Of a DNA stretch of 64,000 bases, positions 56,649 through 64,000 are shown one piece after another (position 1 is the first letter of the stretch; each line of letters opens with the position of its first letter). Under the pieces are notes generated by a model. That model was not told where the DNA came from. It saw only the letters and a program-made list of their open reading frames with translations, and searched no databases. The position numbers and the translations under genes were made by a program. Source of the stretch: Dyadobacter chenhuakuii (lineage in GTDB: Bacteria > Bacteroidota > Bacteroidia > Cytophagales > Spirosomataceae); the NCBI RefSeq assembly GCF_023821985.2, contig NZ_CP098805.1:1488001-1552000 (forward strand). The letters are read 5' to 3'.

Positions 56649-58562
56649 ATGACAAGATATTTACGAAGGATTTTGTGGTTTCTACCACTGTTAGTTTTCC
56701 TTTCATTGCAAGTATATGCCGATCATATCGTCGGAGGCGAGCTTTTGATGCGTCCGCTTGCAAATGCTGGCAATTTTGAAATTACGTTGATCCAGTTCTG
56801 GGACAAGAATAATCTGGTCGAACCATCCCCCGACGGAAACGGAAACCGGGACGCAGCAGCGGATGTTTACATCTATCGGAAGCGTGACAACAATTTTATG
56901 CAGCAGGTCCGCGTGCGCTACCTGTCTTCTGAAACCATTCAATATCAAAACAAAGCATGCGCAAGTGCCCGGTCGTTGAGTACGGTGATTGGCACATATA
57001 AAGGAACAGCAGCATTGCCCGAGCAGGACTACAATGATCCGGAAGGTTATTACATTGTGTGGGAAAGATGTTGCCGTAACAAGGACGTCAATAACATTAA
57101 GTATCCCGGGGAAATGGGAATGGTGTTTTATCTTGAATTTCCACCTGTTAGTACCCGAAATACTTCTCCGACGTTTTCAGCTCCTAATGGTCAATATATA
57201 TGTAGTAACCGCGACTTTTCAATGAGCATGTCAGCGTCCGACCCCGATGGTGACGAACTTCGATACGCATTGGTAACGCCTTACCGGGGTTACACAACGC
57301 CTAATATGATTAATGGCAATAGCGCGCCAAAATCAGACTACCCGCTTGTAGATTGGGAAAATGGCATTTCTTTATCCAATATTATTCCTGGCCCGCGTCC
57401 GCTGGCTATCGACAAGACGGGGAAACTTACAGTGACCGCAAACCGGCTGGGCTTGTATGTGTTTGCAGTGGAGGTTGAAGAGTACAGAAATGGCAAGAAA
57501 ATCGGTGTGATCCGGAGAGACTTTCAGCTGCTTGTGATCGATTGCAATGATGATCAGCCGGAGCAGCCGGTGATTATGCTGAATACCGCGCCTGTTACTG
57601 AGGTTTCCTTTTGCCCTGAACGGCCCGTTACCTTACAAACGGAAAGTTCAGCCGACTGGTCGTATCAATGGCAGCGCAACGGGTCGAATATTCCAGGTGC
57701 TACGGAAGCGGCCATCGCCGTGAGTGACACGGGTGTTTATTCGGTGATAAAAAGCTACACTCAGAAATGTTCGCGGGATACATCGTCACTAATGGTCAAT
57801 GTTACCCTTGCTCCACCTATTGAGGCAACTATTTCGGCGGATAAAAATATCATTTGTGAGGGTGAGGTAGCAAAATTGGTTGCGAACGGAGGAAGTGTAA
57901 AGAATGGACTGGCACTTTCATGGAGCAGAAACAACGCGGTCCTGAATGAGAAGCAGAGCAAACTGGAAACGAAAGATTCCGGATCTTACTCTCTTTTGAT
58001 TTCAGATGAAGCAACCGGATGCACCGGCTCGGATACGATATTGGTAGCAAAAGAATCTGTTTCCGTAACGCTCCCTGCAAGAAAGGGCGTAGTGGAAGGG
58101 TCCAAAGTGACATTGCAGCCCAAGGTTGAACCTTCCGAACCGACCACATACAAATATCTGTGGTCACCGCCGGATGGCCTGGTTTCAGCAAATGACGAAC
58201 GTGATGCTGTGGTTGGCCCGCTTGTTGATACCCGTTATACTATTGTTGTAGAATCTGAAAACGGATGTAAGGCAGAAGCATCTACGGAAGTTTATGTGAT
58301 AGCTAAAATGCACATCCCTACCTCGTTTACACCAAACGACGATGGGCATAATGATCGTTTTGAGATATTTAATGCCAAAGATCAGATCCTTGAAATGCGA
58401 ATTTATAATCGATGGGGCCAGGTAATTTATGCCTCTCAGGGATATCAGGATCCATGGAACGGAAAATACAAAGACAACACGCCAGTCCCGGCAGGAAGCT
58501 ATCCGTATATGATAAAAACCGCCGAAACGAGCCTCACCGGGACTATTCTCCTCCTTAAATAA
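56649..58562 (+). CDS. Secreted protein with gliding-motility/type IX type B C-terminal domain
   Basis: The ATG at 56649 (a TTG 3 bp earlier is possible) gives 637 residues with a signal peptide (LWFLPLLVFLSLQVYA, cleavage near VYAD). The body has beta-rich segments, including an Ig/PKD-like region, and the end (about 545-637) is the gliding-motility-associated type B C-terminal domain: IPTSFTPNDDGHNDRF, IYNRWGQVIYAS, DPWNGKYKDNTPVPAGSYPYMI. That domain marks export by the type IX secretion system and attachment to, or release from, the outer membrane. Function in adhesion or polymer binding is inference. It is divergent from the SusC pair 2 and has a separate gap after it. Confidence 0.9.
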   Translation: MTRYLRRILWFLPLLVFLSLQVYADHIVGGELLMRPLANAGNFEITLIQFWDKNNLVEPSPDGNGNRDAAADVYIYRKRDNNFMQQVRVRYLSSETIQYQNKACASARSLSTVIGTYKGTAALPEQDYNDPEGYYIVWERCCRNKDVNNIKYPGEMGMVFYLEFPPVSTRNTSPTFSAPNGQYICSNRDFSMSMSASDPDGDELRYALVTPYRGYTTPNMINGNSAPKSDYPLVDWENGISLSNIIPGPRPLAIDKTGKLTVTANRLGLYVFAVEVEEYRNGKKIGVIRRDFQLLVIDCNDDQPEQPVIMLNTAPVTEVSFCPERPVTLQTESSADWSYQWQRNGSNIPGATEAAIAVSDTGVYSVIKSYTQKCSRDTSSLMVNVTLAPPIEATISADKNIICEGEVAKLVANGGSVKNGLALSWSRNNAVLNEKQSKLETKDSGSYSLLISDEATGCTGSDTILVAKESVSVTLPARKGVVEGSKVTLQPKVEPSEPTTYKYLWSPPDGLVSANDERDAVVGPLVDTRYTIVVESENGCKAEASTEVYVIAKMHIPTSFTPNDDGHNDRFEIFNAKDQILEMRIYNRWGQVIYASQGYQDPWNGKYKDNTPVPAGSYPYMIKTAETSLTGTILLLK

Positions 58563-58607
58563 AATCTGCAACATTGGTGGCAGAAAAGCTAACATTGTTA
58601 GATACTT

Positions 58608-59042
58608 CTATTTTACTTCCTCAAACGTCCCATCTGAGTAAAATATTAGAATTTTTTCAATCCGGCGGGTGTCGGAAAAGTTGTTTGTTGAGACCGGTAA
58701 TGTTCTATTAAAATTCTTATTGCCTGCACCTGGTTTTAGAGGAAGGTTTACATCCCGTGCAGCCGGACTTTTGTCTGTTGTAGGGGTTTCTAAATGGCTA
58801 GATTGACCGTCCGATAAAAATTCAGAAGAGCTGTTGGGAAGCTCTTCACCATCTAATATCCAATTCGTTCCCAGTTCAGGGAAGCGCTTGACAATCTTCT
58901 GTACGATATCCAGGCTTGGTTTGTTACGTCCTGCAAGAATGTGGGACATGCTGGATCGCTGGATGCCGATCTCATCAGCAAATATGGACGGCGACATATT
59001 TTTGTCAGCCAAAATTTGTTTGATTTTATCATTTAAATCCAC
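58608..59042 (-). CDS. XRE family HTH regulator
   Basis: This 144-residue protein has an N-terminal XRE/Cro HTH (about 5-60: IKQILADKNMSPSIFADEIGIQRSSMSHILAGRNKPSLDIVQKIV) followed by a segment with NWILDGEELP and a disordered tail. Proteins of this layout in Bacteroidota often sit near cell-envelope genes, but the target is not clear. It is convergent with the type IX-secreted protein (45 bp apart) and stands upstream of no obvious partner. The A/T-rich region upstream (59043-59222) may hold its operator. Confidence 0.88.
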   Translation of the reverse strand: MDLNDKIKQILADKNMSPSIFADEIGIQRSSMSHILAGRNKPSLDIVQKIVKRFPELGTNWILDGEELPNSSSEFLSDGQSSHLETPTTDKSPAARDVNLPLKPGAGNKNFNRTLPVSTNNFSDTRRIEKILIFYSDGTFEEVK

Positions 59043-59222
59043 GTAATGCTCAGTTTACAATGTTACATGCAAGTTATTAAATGCAATTTATATTTACAAG
59101 TATTCAGTTTATTAATGTAACATAAAGTTATTAGGGCTATTTATTAATGTAAACAATAGCCAATTCACATTAATAAATAGCTTCATTCATAGCCTCTTAT
59201 GAGCATTCAAACATTTGGGGCG

Positions 59223-59258
59223 CAAAAAAAGAGCGTTATCCTGGATAACGCTCTTTTT
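59223..59258 (-). terminator. Intrinsic terminator after dapD
   Basis: A stem of eleven complementary pairs (GAGCGTTATCC / GGATAACGCTC, 59231-59253) is followed on the minus strand by seven T and preceded by A-rich DNA on the other strand, so it can also work for plus-strand transcription. It lies 19 bp past the dapD stop. Confidence 0.88.
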
Positions 59259-59276
59259 CAACATAAGTTTATCAAC

Positions 59277-60098
59277 TTAAACTGTCACATTGTTTTCACG
59301 CAATGCATCATTTAAAGATGTTTTAAGATCAGTGCTGGCTTTGCGTTTCCCGATGATCAATGCACAGGGAACATGATAGGTTCCGGAGGCAAATTCCTTT
59401 GGAAGCGTGCCGGGGATAACCACTGAGTCTGCCGGAACAAAACCTTTGTATTCTACGGGCTCAGAGCCTGTTACATCTATGATCTTCGAGCTCCCGGTGA
59501 TTGTTACGCCTGCTCCCAAAACCGCCCTTTTACCAATGTGCGCGCCTTCCACTACAATGCAGCGTGAACCAATGAACGCACCGTCTTCTATAATAACAGG
59601 TGCAGCTTGTACAGGTTCCAGCACGCCGCCAATTCCTACGCCACCACTCAGGTGAACATTCTTGCCGATCTGCGCGCAGCTGCCGACAGTTGCCCAGGTG
59701 TCGACCATTGTGCCTTCGTCAATGTATGCGCCAATGTTAACGTACGACGGCATCAGTACAACACCTTTTGATATGTATGCACCGTAGCGCGCAACGGCTG
59801 GTGGTACAACCCGAACGCCTAGCTTGTCATATCCTGTCTTCAATTTCATTTTATCATGATATTCGAAGATGCCAACCTCGCTAACAGACATCTGCTGAAT
59901 AGGAAAATATAGAATGATGGCTTTTTTCAGCGCTTCATTTACCTTCCATGATCCGTCTTCCTGCGGTTCGGCCACCCGCAGTCTGCCTTTATCGACTTCT
60001 TCAATAACTTCTTTGATGTAATTCACGGCAGCAGGATCCTTTAATAATTCCCGGTCTGACCAATAAGACTCAATCTTTTCTGCAACAAACATGTTCAA
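59277..60098 (-). CDS. dapD: Tetrahydrodipicolinate N-succinyltransferase
   Basis: This 273-residue enzyme of the lysine/diaminopimelate pathway transfers succinyl from succinyl-CoA to tetrahydrodipicolinate. The N-terminal helical part is followed by a left-handed beta-helix of hexapeptide repeats (VLMPSYVNIGAYIDEGTMV, IGKNVHLSGGVGIGGV, IIEDGAFIGSRCIVVEGAHI, KRAVLGAGVTITGS), typical of DapD. The length matches the family. It stands alone in its unit; a start 6 bp further in is equally possible. Upstream is a 403-bp gap without a gene, which contains the structure at 60228-60276. Confidence 0.95.
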   Translation of the reverse strand: MNMFVAEKIESYWSDRELLKDPAAVNYIKEVIEEVDKGRLRVAEPQEDGSWKVNEALKKAIILYFPIQQMSVSEVGIFEYHDKMKLKTGYDKLGVRVVPPAVARYGAYISKGVVLMPSYVNIGAYIDEGTMVDTWATVGSCAQIGKNVHLSGGVGIGGVLEPVQAAPVIIEDGAFIGSRCIVVEGAHIGKRAVLGAGVTITGSSKIIDVTGSEPVEYKGFVPADSVVIPGTLPKEFASGTYHVPCALIIGKRKASTDLKTSLNDALRENNVTV

Positions 60099-60227
60099 GT
60101 AATGGATTAGTTAAATTGTTTTAAAGTACTGTATTATAATTAGTTATGAGATGTTGTAAAATTAAACCCTTAAAAACCCTGTTATCGCCAAATCTTTAAA
60201 ATAGACAATATTTCACTTCAAAATCTG

Positions 60228-60276
60228 CTAGGGAGCCGTATCGACGTAGTGAAGCCAGCTACCCTACCCTCCCAGA
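60228..60276. other. G+C-richer structured patch in an A/T-rich gap (nothing recognised)
   Basis: Between dapD and gap (60099-60501) no gene is visible and the DNA is A/T-rich, except for a G/C-richer patch around 60228-60276. It can pair GGGAG with CTCCC over 33 nt and GTAG with CTAC inside. I do not recognise a known RNA family. It lies about 130 bp upstream of dapD on the minus strand, so a leader element is possible. Confidence 0.3.
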
Positions 60277-60501
60277 CAAATATAAAGACATAAATCAAAG
60301 GAGTAAATAAACTCAACAAAATATATACTAACATATTTAGTAAAAATCGAATATTACTAAAAAGATTAGTGTTCTCGCGATTTTACTAATATTATTAGCG
60401 GTCGAAGAATTGATCTTTGACCGACTTTTTTATGCAAATCCTTTAAATAAGGGCACATTTTTGTTAATTTCGCGTCAGTAATAAACAATCACTAGAAAGA
60501 C

Positions 60502-61515
60502 ATGTCTAAAGTAAAAGTTGCTATCAATGGATTTGGCCGGATCGGCCGTCTGGTTTACCGTCAGATTTATAATATGGAAGGCATCGATATAGTTGCTATC
60601 AATGACCTTACCAGCCCAAAAGTACTGGCCCACCTGCTTAAATATGACACTGCCCATGGCCGTTTTGATGCTGATGTAAAATCTACTGACAATTCAGTTG
60701 TTGTCAATGGAGAAAATATCGCAATATATGCACAACGTGACCCTGCTCAAATTCCCTGGGCATCACACGAAGTAGACGTTGTTCTGGAATGTACAGGTTT
60801 CTTTACAAGCCAGGAGTCTGCAAGTGCGCACATTAAAGCTGGCGCGAAAAAAGTGGTTATCTCCGCTCCTGCTACCGGCGACTTGAAAACAATCGTTTTC
60901 AATGTTAACCATGACATTCTGGACGGTTCTGAAACTATCATTAGCGGTGCTTCTTGTACAACCAACTGCCTTGCGCCAATGGCACAGGTGTTGGAAGAGA
61001 AATTCGGCATCGTGAACGGTTTGATGACCACGATTCACGCATATACAAATGATCAGAACACACAAGATGCACCGCATCCAAAAGGTGATTTGAGAAGAGC
61101 TCGTGCAGCTGCACAGAATATCGTTCCTAACAGCACCGGTGCTGCCAAAGCGATCGGACTTGTTCTTCCTGCATTGAAAGGAAAACTGGACGGTTCTGCA
61201 CAACGTGTACCAACATTGACCGGTTCATTGACTGAATTAACTGTTATTCTTGGAAAAGAAACATCGGTTGAAGAGATCAATGCTGCTATGAAAGACGCAT
61301 CCAACGAAAGCTTCGGTTACACGGAAGACGAAATCGTTAGCAGCGACATCATCGGTATTAACTACGGATCGCTTTTCGACGCTACACAGACAAGAGTTCA
61401 GAAAGTTGGTGATACACAGATCGTTAGAACTGTGGCTTGGTACGACAATGAAATGTCTTACGTATCTCAATTGGTAAGAACAGTTTACTACTTCGCCAGC
61501 CTGATCGGCAAGTAA
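60502..61515 (+). CDS. gap: Glyceraldehyde-3-phosphate dehydrogenase, type I
   Basis: This 337-residue glycolytic enzyme oxidises glyceraldehyde-3-phosphate with NAD. The NAD-binding site GFGRIGR is at 10-16, and D35 (AINDLTS) indicates NAD rather than NADP use. The catalytic cysteine is C152 in SGASCTTNC, with the conserved His in HAYTNDQ downstream and the phosphate-site block STGAAKAIG. It is preceded by the 403-bp gap and followed by a shared terminator with trmB. It is most likely monocistronic. Confidence 0.97.
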   Translation: MSKVKVAINGFGRIGRLVYRQIYNMEGIDIVAINDLTSPKVLAHLLKYDTAHGRFDADVKSTDNSVVVNGENIAIYAQRDPAQIPWASHEVDVVLECTGFFTSQESASAHIKAGAKKVVISAPATGDLKTIVFNVNHDILDGSETIISGASCTTNCLAPMAQVLEEKFGIVNGLMTTIHAYTNDQNTQDAPHPKGDLRRARAAAQNIVPNSTGAAKAIGLVLPALKGKLDGSAQRVPTLTGSLTELTVILGKETSVEEINAAMKDASNESFGYTEDEIVSSDIIGINYGSLFDATQTRVQKVGDTQIVRTVAWYDNEMSYVSQLVRTVYYFASLIGK

Positions 61516-61535
61516 TAAACTGATAAGTATAAATG

Positions 61536-61573
61536 AAAACGGCCTTTTTATCAATCGATAAAAAGGCCGTTTT
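61536..61573. terminator. Bidirectional terminator between gap and trmB
   Basis: A perfect 17-bp stem (AAAACGGCCTTTTTATC / GATAAAAAGGCCGTTTT, 4-nt loop) lies between the convergent stops of gap and trmB, with T-rich ends on both strands. Confidence 0.92.
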
Positions 61574-61575
61574 GT

Positions 61576-62235
61576 TTAAGAGACAACTGCTTTAATGTAT
61601 TTGATCGTATATCCTTTCGATACAAATATGCTTTCATAATGTGTCTTGACCCCATAATGCTCGTCGTGCAGATGCGACTCGTAAAGATCAGCCGTATGTT
61701 CGATGATCGTAAAGCTTTCCGATTCGCTCAGCTTTTCAAGACTGTATTCGTATAGGAAGGTGCTGTCAGTTTTCAGGTAAAACATGCCTCCCGGCTTTAA
61801 GTATCTGGCATAGCGCGCGAGGAATTGAGGGTTAGTCAGCCTTTTATTCTCGTCCCGGTCCCTAACCTGCGGATCCGGATGAATAAGCCAGATCTCACTG
61901 AGCTCATCGTCTTCAAAAAATTCATCTGCATACTGGATGCCTGCCCGCAAAAAGGCAACATTATTAAGTTTGTTCTCAGTCGCGATCAGACTGCCCCTTG
62001 CGATGCGGTCTCCTTTGATATCCATCCCGATGAAGTTCTTTTCCGGGAACTGCTTGCCTAACCCAATGGTGTATTCACCCTTCCCACAGGCAAGCTCAAC
62101 GACAACCGGATGATCATTTTCAAAGTATAAACTATTCCAATGGCCTTTGATTTGGGTGTATAAGGGTTTTCCTGCTTCAATAACATTCGCGGCGTCGGCG
62201 CTAAACTTGTAGTGTTCTAACTTTCTTCTGGTCAT
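61576..62235 (-). CDS. trmB: tRNA (guanine-N7-)-methyltransferase
   Basis: This 219-residue SAM-dependent enzyme makes m7G at position 46 of tRNA. An earlier in-frame ATG (62265) would overlap folC, so 62235 is chosen. The SAM site is VVELACGKGEYTIGL, and the family block WLIHPDPQVRDRDENKRLTNPQFL carries PDPQ with a His where other groups have Phe, an ordinary variation in Bacteroidota. It is the last gene of the tonB-like/folC/trmB unit, 16 bp after folC. Confidence 0.93.
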   Translation of the reverse strand: MTRRKLEHYKFSADAANVIEAGKPLYTQIKGHWNSLYFENDHPVVVELACGKGEYTIGLGKQFPEKNFIGMDIKGDRIARGSLIATENKLNNVAFLRAGIQYADEFFEDDELSEIWLIHPDPQVRDRDENKRLTNPQFLARYARYLKPGGMFYLKTDSTFLYEYSLEKLSESESFTIIEHTADLYESHLHDEHYGVKTHYESIFVSKGYTIKYIKAVVS

Positions 62236-62251
62236 TCTATTCAATAATCTA

Positions 62252-63553
62252 TTACAAATCTTCAATGTCGGCCACTACAAAAGTGCTTCCGCCCACGTAA
62301 ATAGTGTCCTGTGGATCGGACTCGCCGATTGCAGCATCCAATGCATCATTTACATTCAAAAAGGCCTTTCCTTCTAAGCCAAACGACGCGGCCAGCTGTG
62401 TCAGCTCCCTGGCATCCAGTGCGCGCAAATTGGAGGGCTGACAAAAGTAAAATATCCCATCTGACGGAAATAATTGTAGCATGGAAGTGATGTCTTTATC
62501 GCCGACAAAGCCAACAACAAATCGCTGTGCGCCGGTCGCGACGCTTTTAAATTGCTCCAACGCGGACGCTAATCCTGCGGTGTTGTGGCCGGTATCGCAA
62601 TAAACATCCGGCTTTTCACGGAGTTTTTGCCAACGTCCTTTTAAGCCCGTGATTTTGGTGACAGCCGAGAGAGCCTCCCTTACTTGCGAGTCAGAAAGCG
62701 TCCAACCCTTTCTTCTTAACGTCTCAATTGCTGCTACAACGCCCGCAATGTTCTTTAACTGATAAGCACCGGTAAGGTCTAAACGCAACCCTTCAAAGAT
62801 GCTCGTAAGCGTTTCTTTTTCAACTACATCTACTTCCAACAAGCCATCCCTAAGGCCTTTTTTCTGCATGTTATACTGGTCGGACGCATAGATAATCGGT
62901 GCATCCGCATTCAGAGCTGCATTCGAAAGCACACCACTGATAGAATCGGACTGCTTTTCACTGACTATGACTGGGATGTTCGGTTTGATTATGCCAGCCT
63001 TTTCAGCGGCTATTTCTTCCAGCGTCTCGCCTAAATACTGCGTGTGATCCAGGCTGATGTTGGTGATTATGGACAGTTCTGGTGTTATAATGTTTGTCGA
63101 ATCCAGCCTTCCGCCCATTCCAACCTCGATTACCGCAACATCCACCTCCATTTTAGAAAAATACGAAAATGCCATGGCAACAGTCGCTTCGAAGAATGAA
63201 GGCGATAATCTTTCAATGTTAGATTTATTTTCGCTGATAAAGTCGATAATGAACTCTTCTGTTACAAACTGCCCATTAACCCGGATTCTCTCCCGAAAAT
63301 CCTTTAAATGGGGTGATGTGTAAAGTCCAACCTTATAACCGGCTTGTTGCAACACAGCAGCAAGCATATGAGATGTGCTCCCTTTGCCGTTTGTCCCGCC
63401 AATATGGATGGTTGGGTAATGATTCTGGGGATCTCCGAGAAAGTTACAAAGCTCCCGGGTAGTATGAAGGCCCGGCTTGAAAGCACGGGCCCCGATGTTC
63501 TGAAAAACCGGCAGGCGGCTATACAGATAATCCAATGTTTCCTGGTAATTCAT
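62252..63553 (-). CDS. folC: Bifunctional folylpolyglutamate / dihydrofolate synthase
   Basis: This 433-residue Mur-ligase-like enzyme adds glutamate to folates and makes dihydrofolate from dihydropteroate. The ATP site GGTNGKGS is at about 52-59, and DHTQYLGETLEEIA, EKAGIIKP and DTGHN are the family's central motifs. It lies 8 bp after the tonB-like gene and 16 bp before trmB, in an operon that is common in Cytophagales. Confidence 0.95.
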   Translation of the reverse strand: MNYQETLDYLYSRLPVFQNIGARAFKPGLHTTRELCNFLGDPQNHYPTIHIGGTNGKGSTSHMLAAVLQQAGYKVGLYTSPHLKDFRERIRVNGQFVTEEFIIDFISENKSNIERLSPSFFEATVAMAFSYFSKMEVDVAVIEVGMGGRLDSTNIITPELSIITNISLDHTQYLGETLEEIAAEKAGIIKPNIPVIVSEKQSDSISGVLSNAALNADAPIIYASDQYNMQKKGLRDGLLEVDVVEKETLTSIFEGLRLDLTGAYQLKNIAGVVAAIETLRRKGWTLSDSQVREALSAVTKITGLKGRWQKLREKPDVYCDTGHNTAGLASALEQFKSVATGAQRFVVGFVGDKDITSMLQLFPSDGIFYFCQPSNLRALDARELTQLAASFGLEGKAFLNVNDALDAAIGESDPQDTIYVGGSTFVVADIEDL

Positions 63554-63561
63554 TCTGAAGA

Positions 63562-64000
63562 CTATTGGGAACGGATTTTAAATGTGATCGTTCCTACCGA
63601 TTCGTCTGGCACGTTTGATGACTTTGGGATAAAGGTCAAATCGCGCACTGCGCTTTTGTATTTATTAACAACTGAATAATCGGTAACTGTTGTGTTTTGC
63701 GTGATAATGCTCTTCACACGGCCATTCTTATCTACGGTAATTTTGAATGTAATATCGCCCGTAGCATCCGAATTATCGTCCACAACCGGTCTTCTCGACC
63801 AGCTCCAACCGGATAAGCTCAACCCTACTGCCGTTCCGCCACCGCCGCCTTCACCTTTGTATGTCTTGGCAAATAAGCTTCCTGTTTTAGAACCCTTGTC
63901 ACCAACGCCGTCTGCATCATCGCCATTGTTATTACCACCCACGCCGCTTTTTGTGCCGTTTGTGCCATTGCTTCCCGACTTGCTTCCGGATGATTTTGTA
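63562..64000 (-). CDS. TonB-like energy transducer, C-terminal part (cut by window edge)
   Basis: The minus-strand frame is open to the right edge, so the N-terminal anchor is missing. The visible part is a low-complexity Gly/Ser/Asn/Asp linker (SGSKSGSNGTNGTKSGVGG, DADGVGDKGSK, GGGGG) followed by a TonB C-terminal-like domain (about the last 65 residues: GDITFKITVDKNGRVKSII, then SAVRDLTFIPKSS, ending TITFKIRSQ). TonB proteins carry energy to SusC-type transporters. In related genomes a tonB-like gene precedes folC, which supports the assignment. Confidence 0.72.
   Translation of the reverse strand, partial: TKSSGSKSGSNGTNGTKSGVGGNNNGDDADGVGDKGSKTGSLFAKTYKGEGGGGGTAVGLSLSGWSWSRRPVVDDNSDATGDITFKITVDKNGRVKSIITQNTTVTDYSVVNKYKSAVRDLTFIPKSSNVPDESVGTITFKIRSQ

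Noticed and set aside
60228..60276. A tRNA or known riboswitch in the dapD-gap spacer
   Set aside because: No acceptor stem, anticodon loop or known riboswitch core can be drawn; only short stems are possible.

Overview
The window reads as chromosomal DNA of a Bacteroidota member, most likely a Cytophagales genus close to Dyadobacter. The reasons are two SusC/SusD outer-membrane pairs, a gliding-motility (type IX secretion, type B) C-terminal domain, promoter boxes of the TAnnTTTG type, moderate G+C, and a gyrase A, DapD, FolC and TrmB set of Bacteroidota type. The species assignment is inference from families only. I see no rRNA, no tRNA, no CRISPR, no insertion sequence and no prophage.

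Layout. 1-8.8 kb: start of a cytochrome P450 (cut by the left edge), a Dps ferritin, a SYLF lipid-binding protein with a KTSC protein, then a minus-strand run of a GMC oxidoreductase, an esterase, a thioredoxin-like protein and two SRPBCC proteins, and an unrecognised overlapping small-gene pair. 8.9-15.7 kb: a GlxA-type AraC regulator, a lipoprotein six-hairpin glycosidase, an MFS/VOC pair, a Pro/Gln/Thr-rich secreted protein and a DinB protein. 15.8-22.0 kb: a TetR-regulated RND efflux operon (tetR-tolC-adaptor-pump) with two copies of a candidate operator. 22.1-28.2 kb: a membrane TPR/HTH regulator with a candidate small RNA or attenuator upstream, a fused trehalose-phosphate synthase/phosphatase, a Crp-family regulator and a DinB protein. 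28.4-32.5 kb: a minus-strand operon for a GntP permease, a RidA deaminase, a D-threonine aldolase/D-serine dehydratase-like enzyme and an M19 dipeptidase, which together look like D-amino-acid or dipeptide catabolism. 32.8-37.0 kb: gyrA and a secreted TPR protein.

37.3-56.5 kb is the most interesting part. It is a 19-kb minus-strand nutrient locus with two SusC/SusD pairs, a DUF1553 cytochrome protein with a DUF1501 partner, a PVC-type heme protein, and two tandem Tat-type sugar isomerase/epimerase-like proteins. The four upstream regions all carry the same compound promoter: two GGAYAGT-like direct repeats 10 bp apart, then exactly 17 bp, then TAnTATTG. This predicts one regulon controlled by one unidentified activator or sigma factor encoded outside the window.

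56.6-64 kb: a type IX-secreted adhesin-like protein, an XRE regulator, dapD, gap, and a tonB-like/folC/trmB operon cut by the right edge. Most minus-strand units end in clear intrinsic terminators. An octanucleotide repeat (GAGTGAAT)n in inverted arms occurs at two intergenic places.
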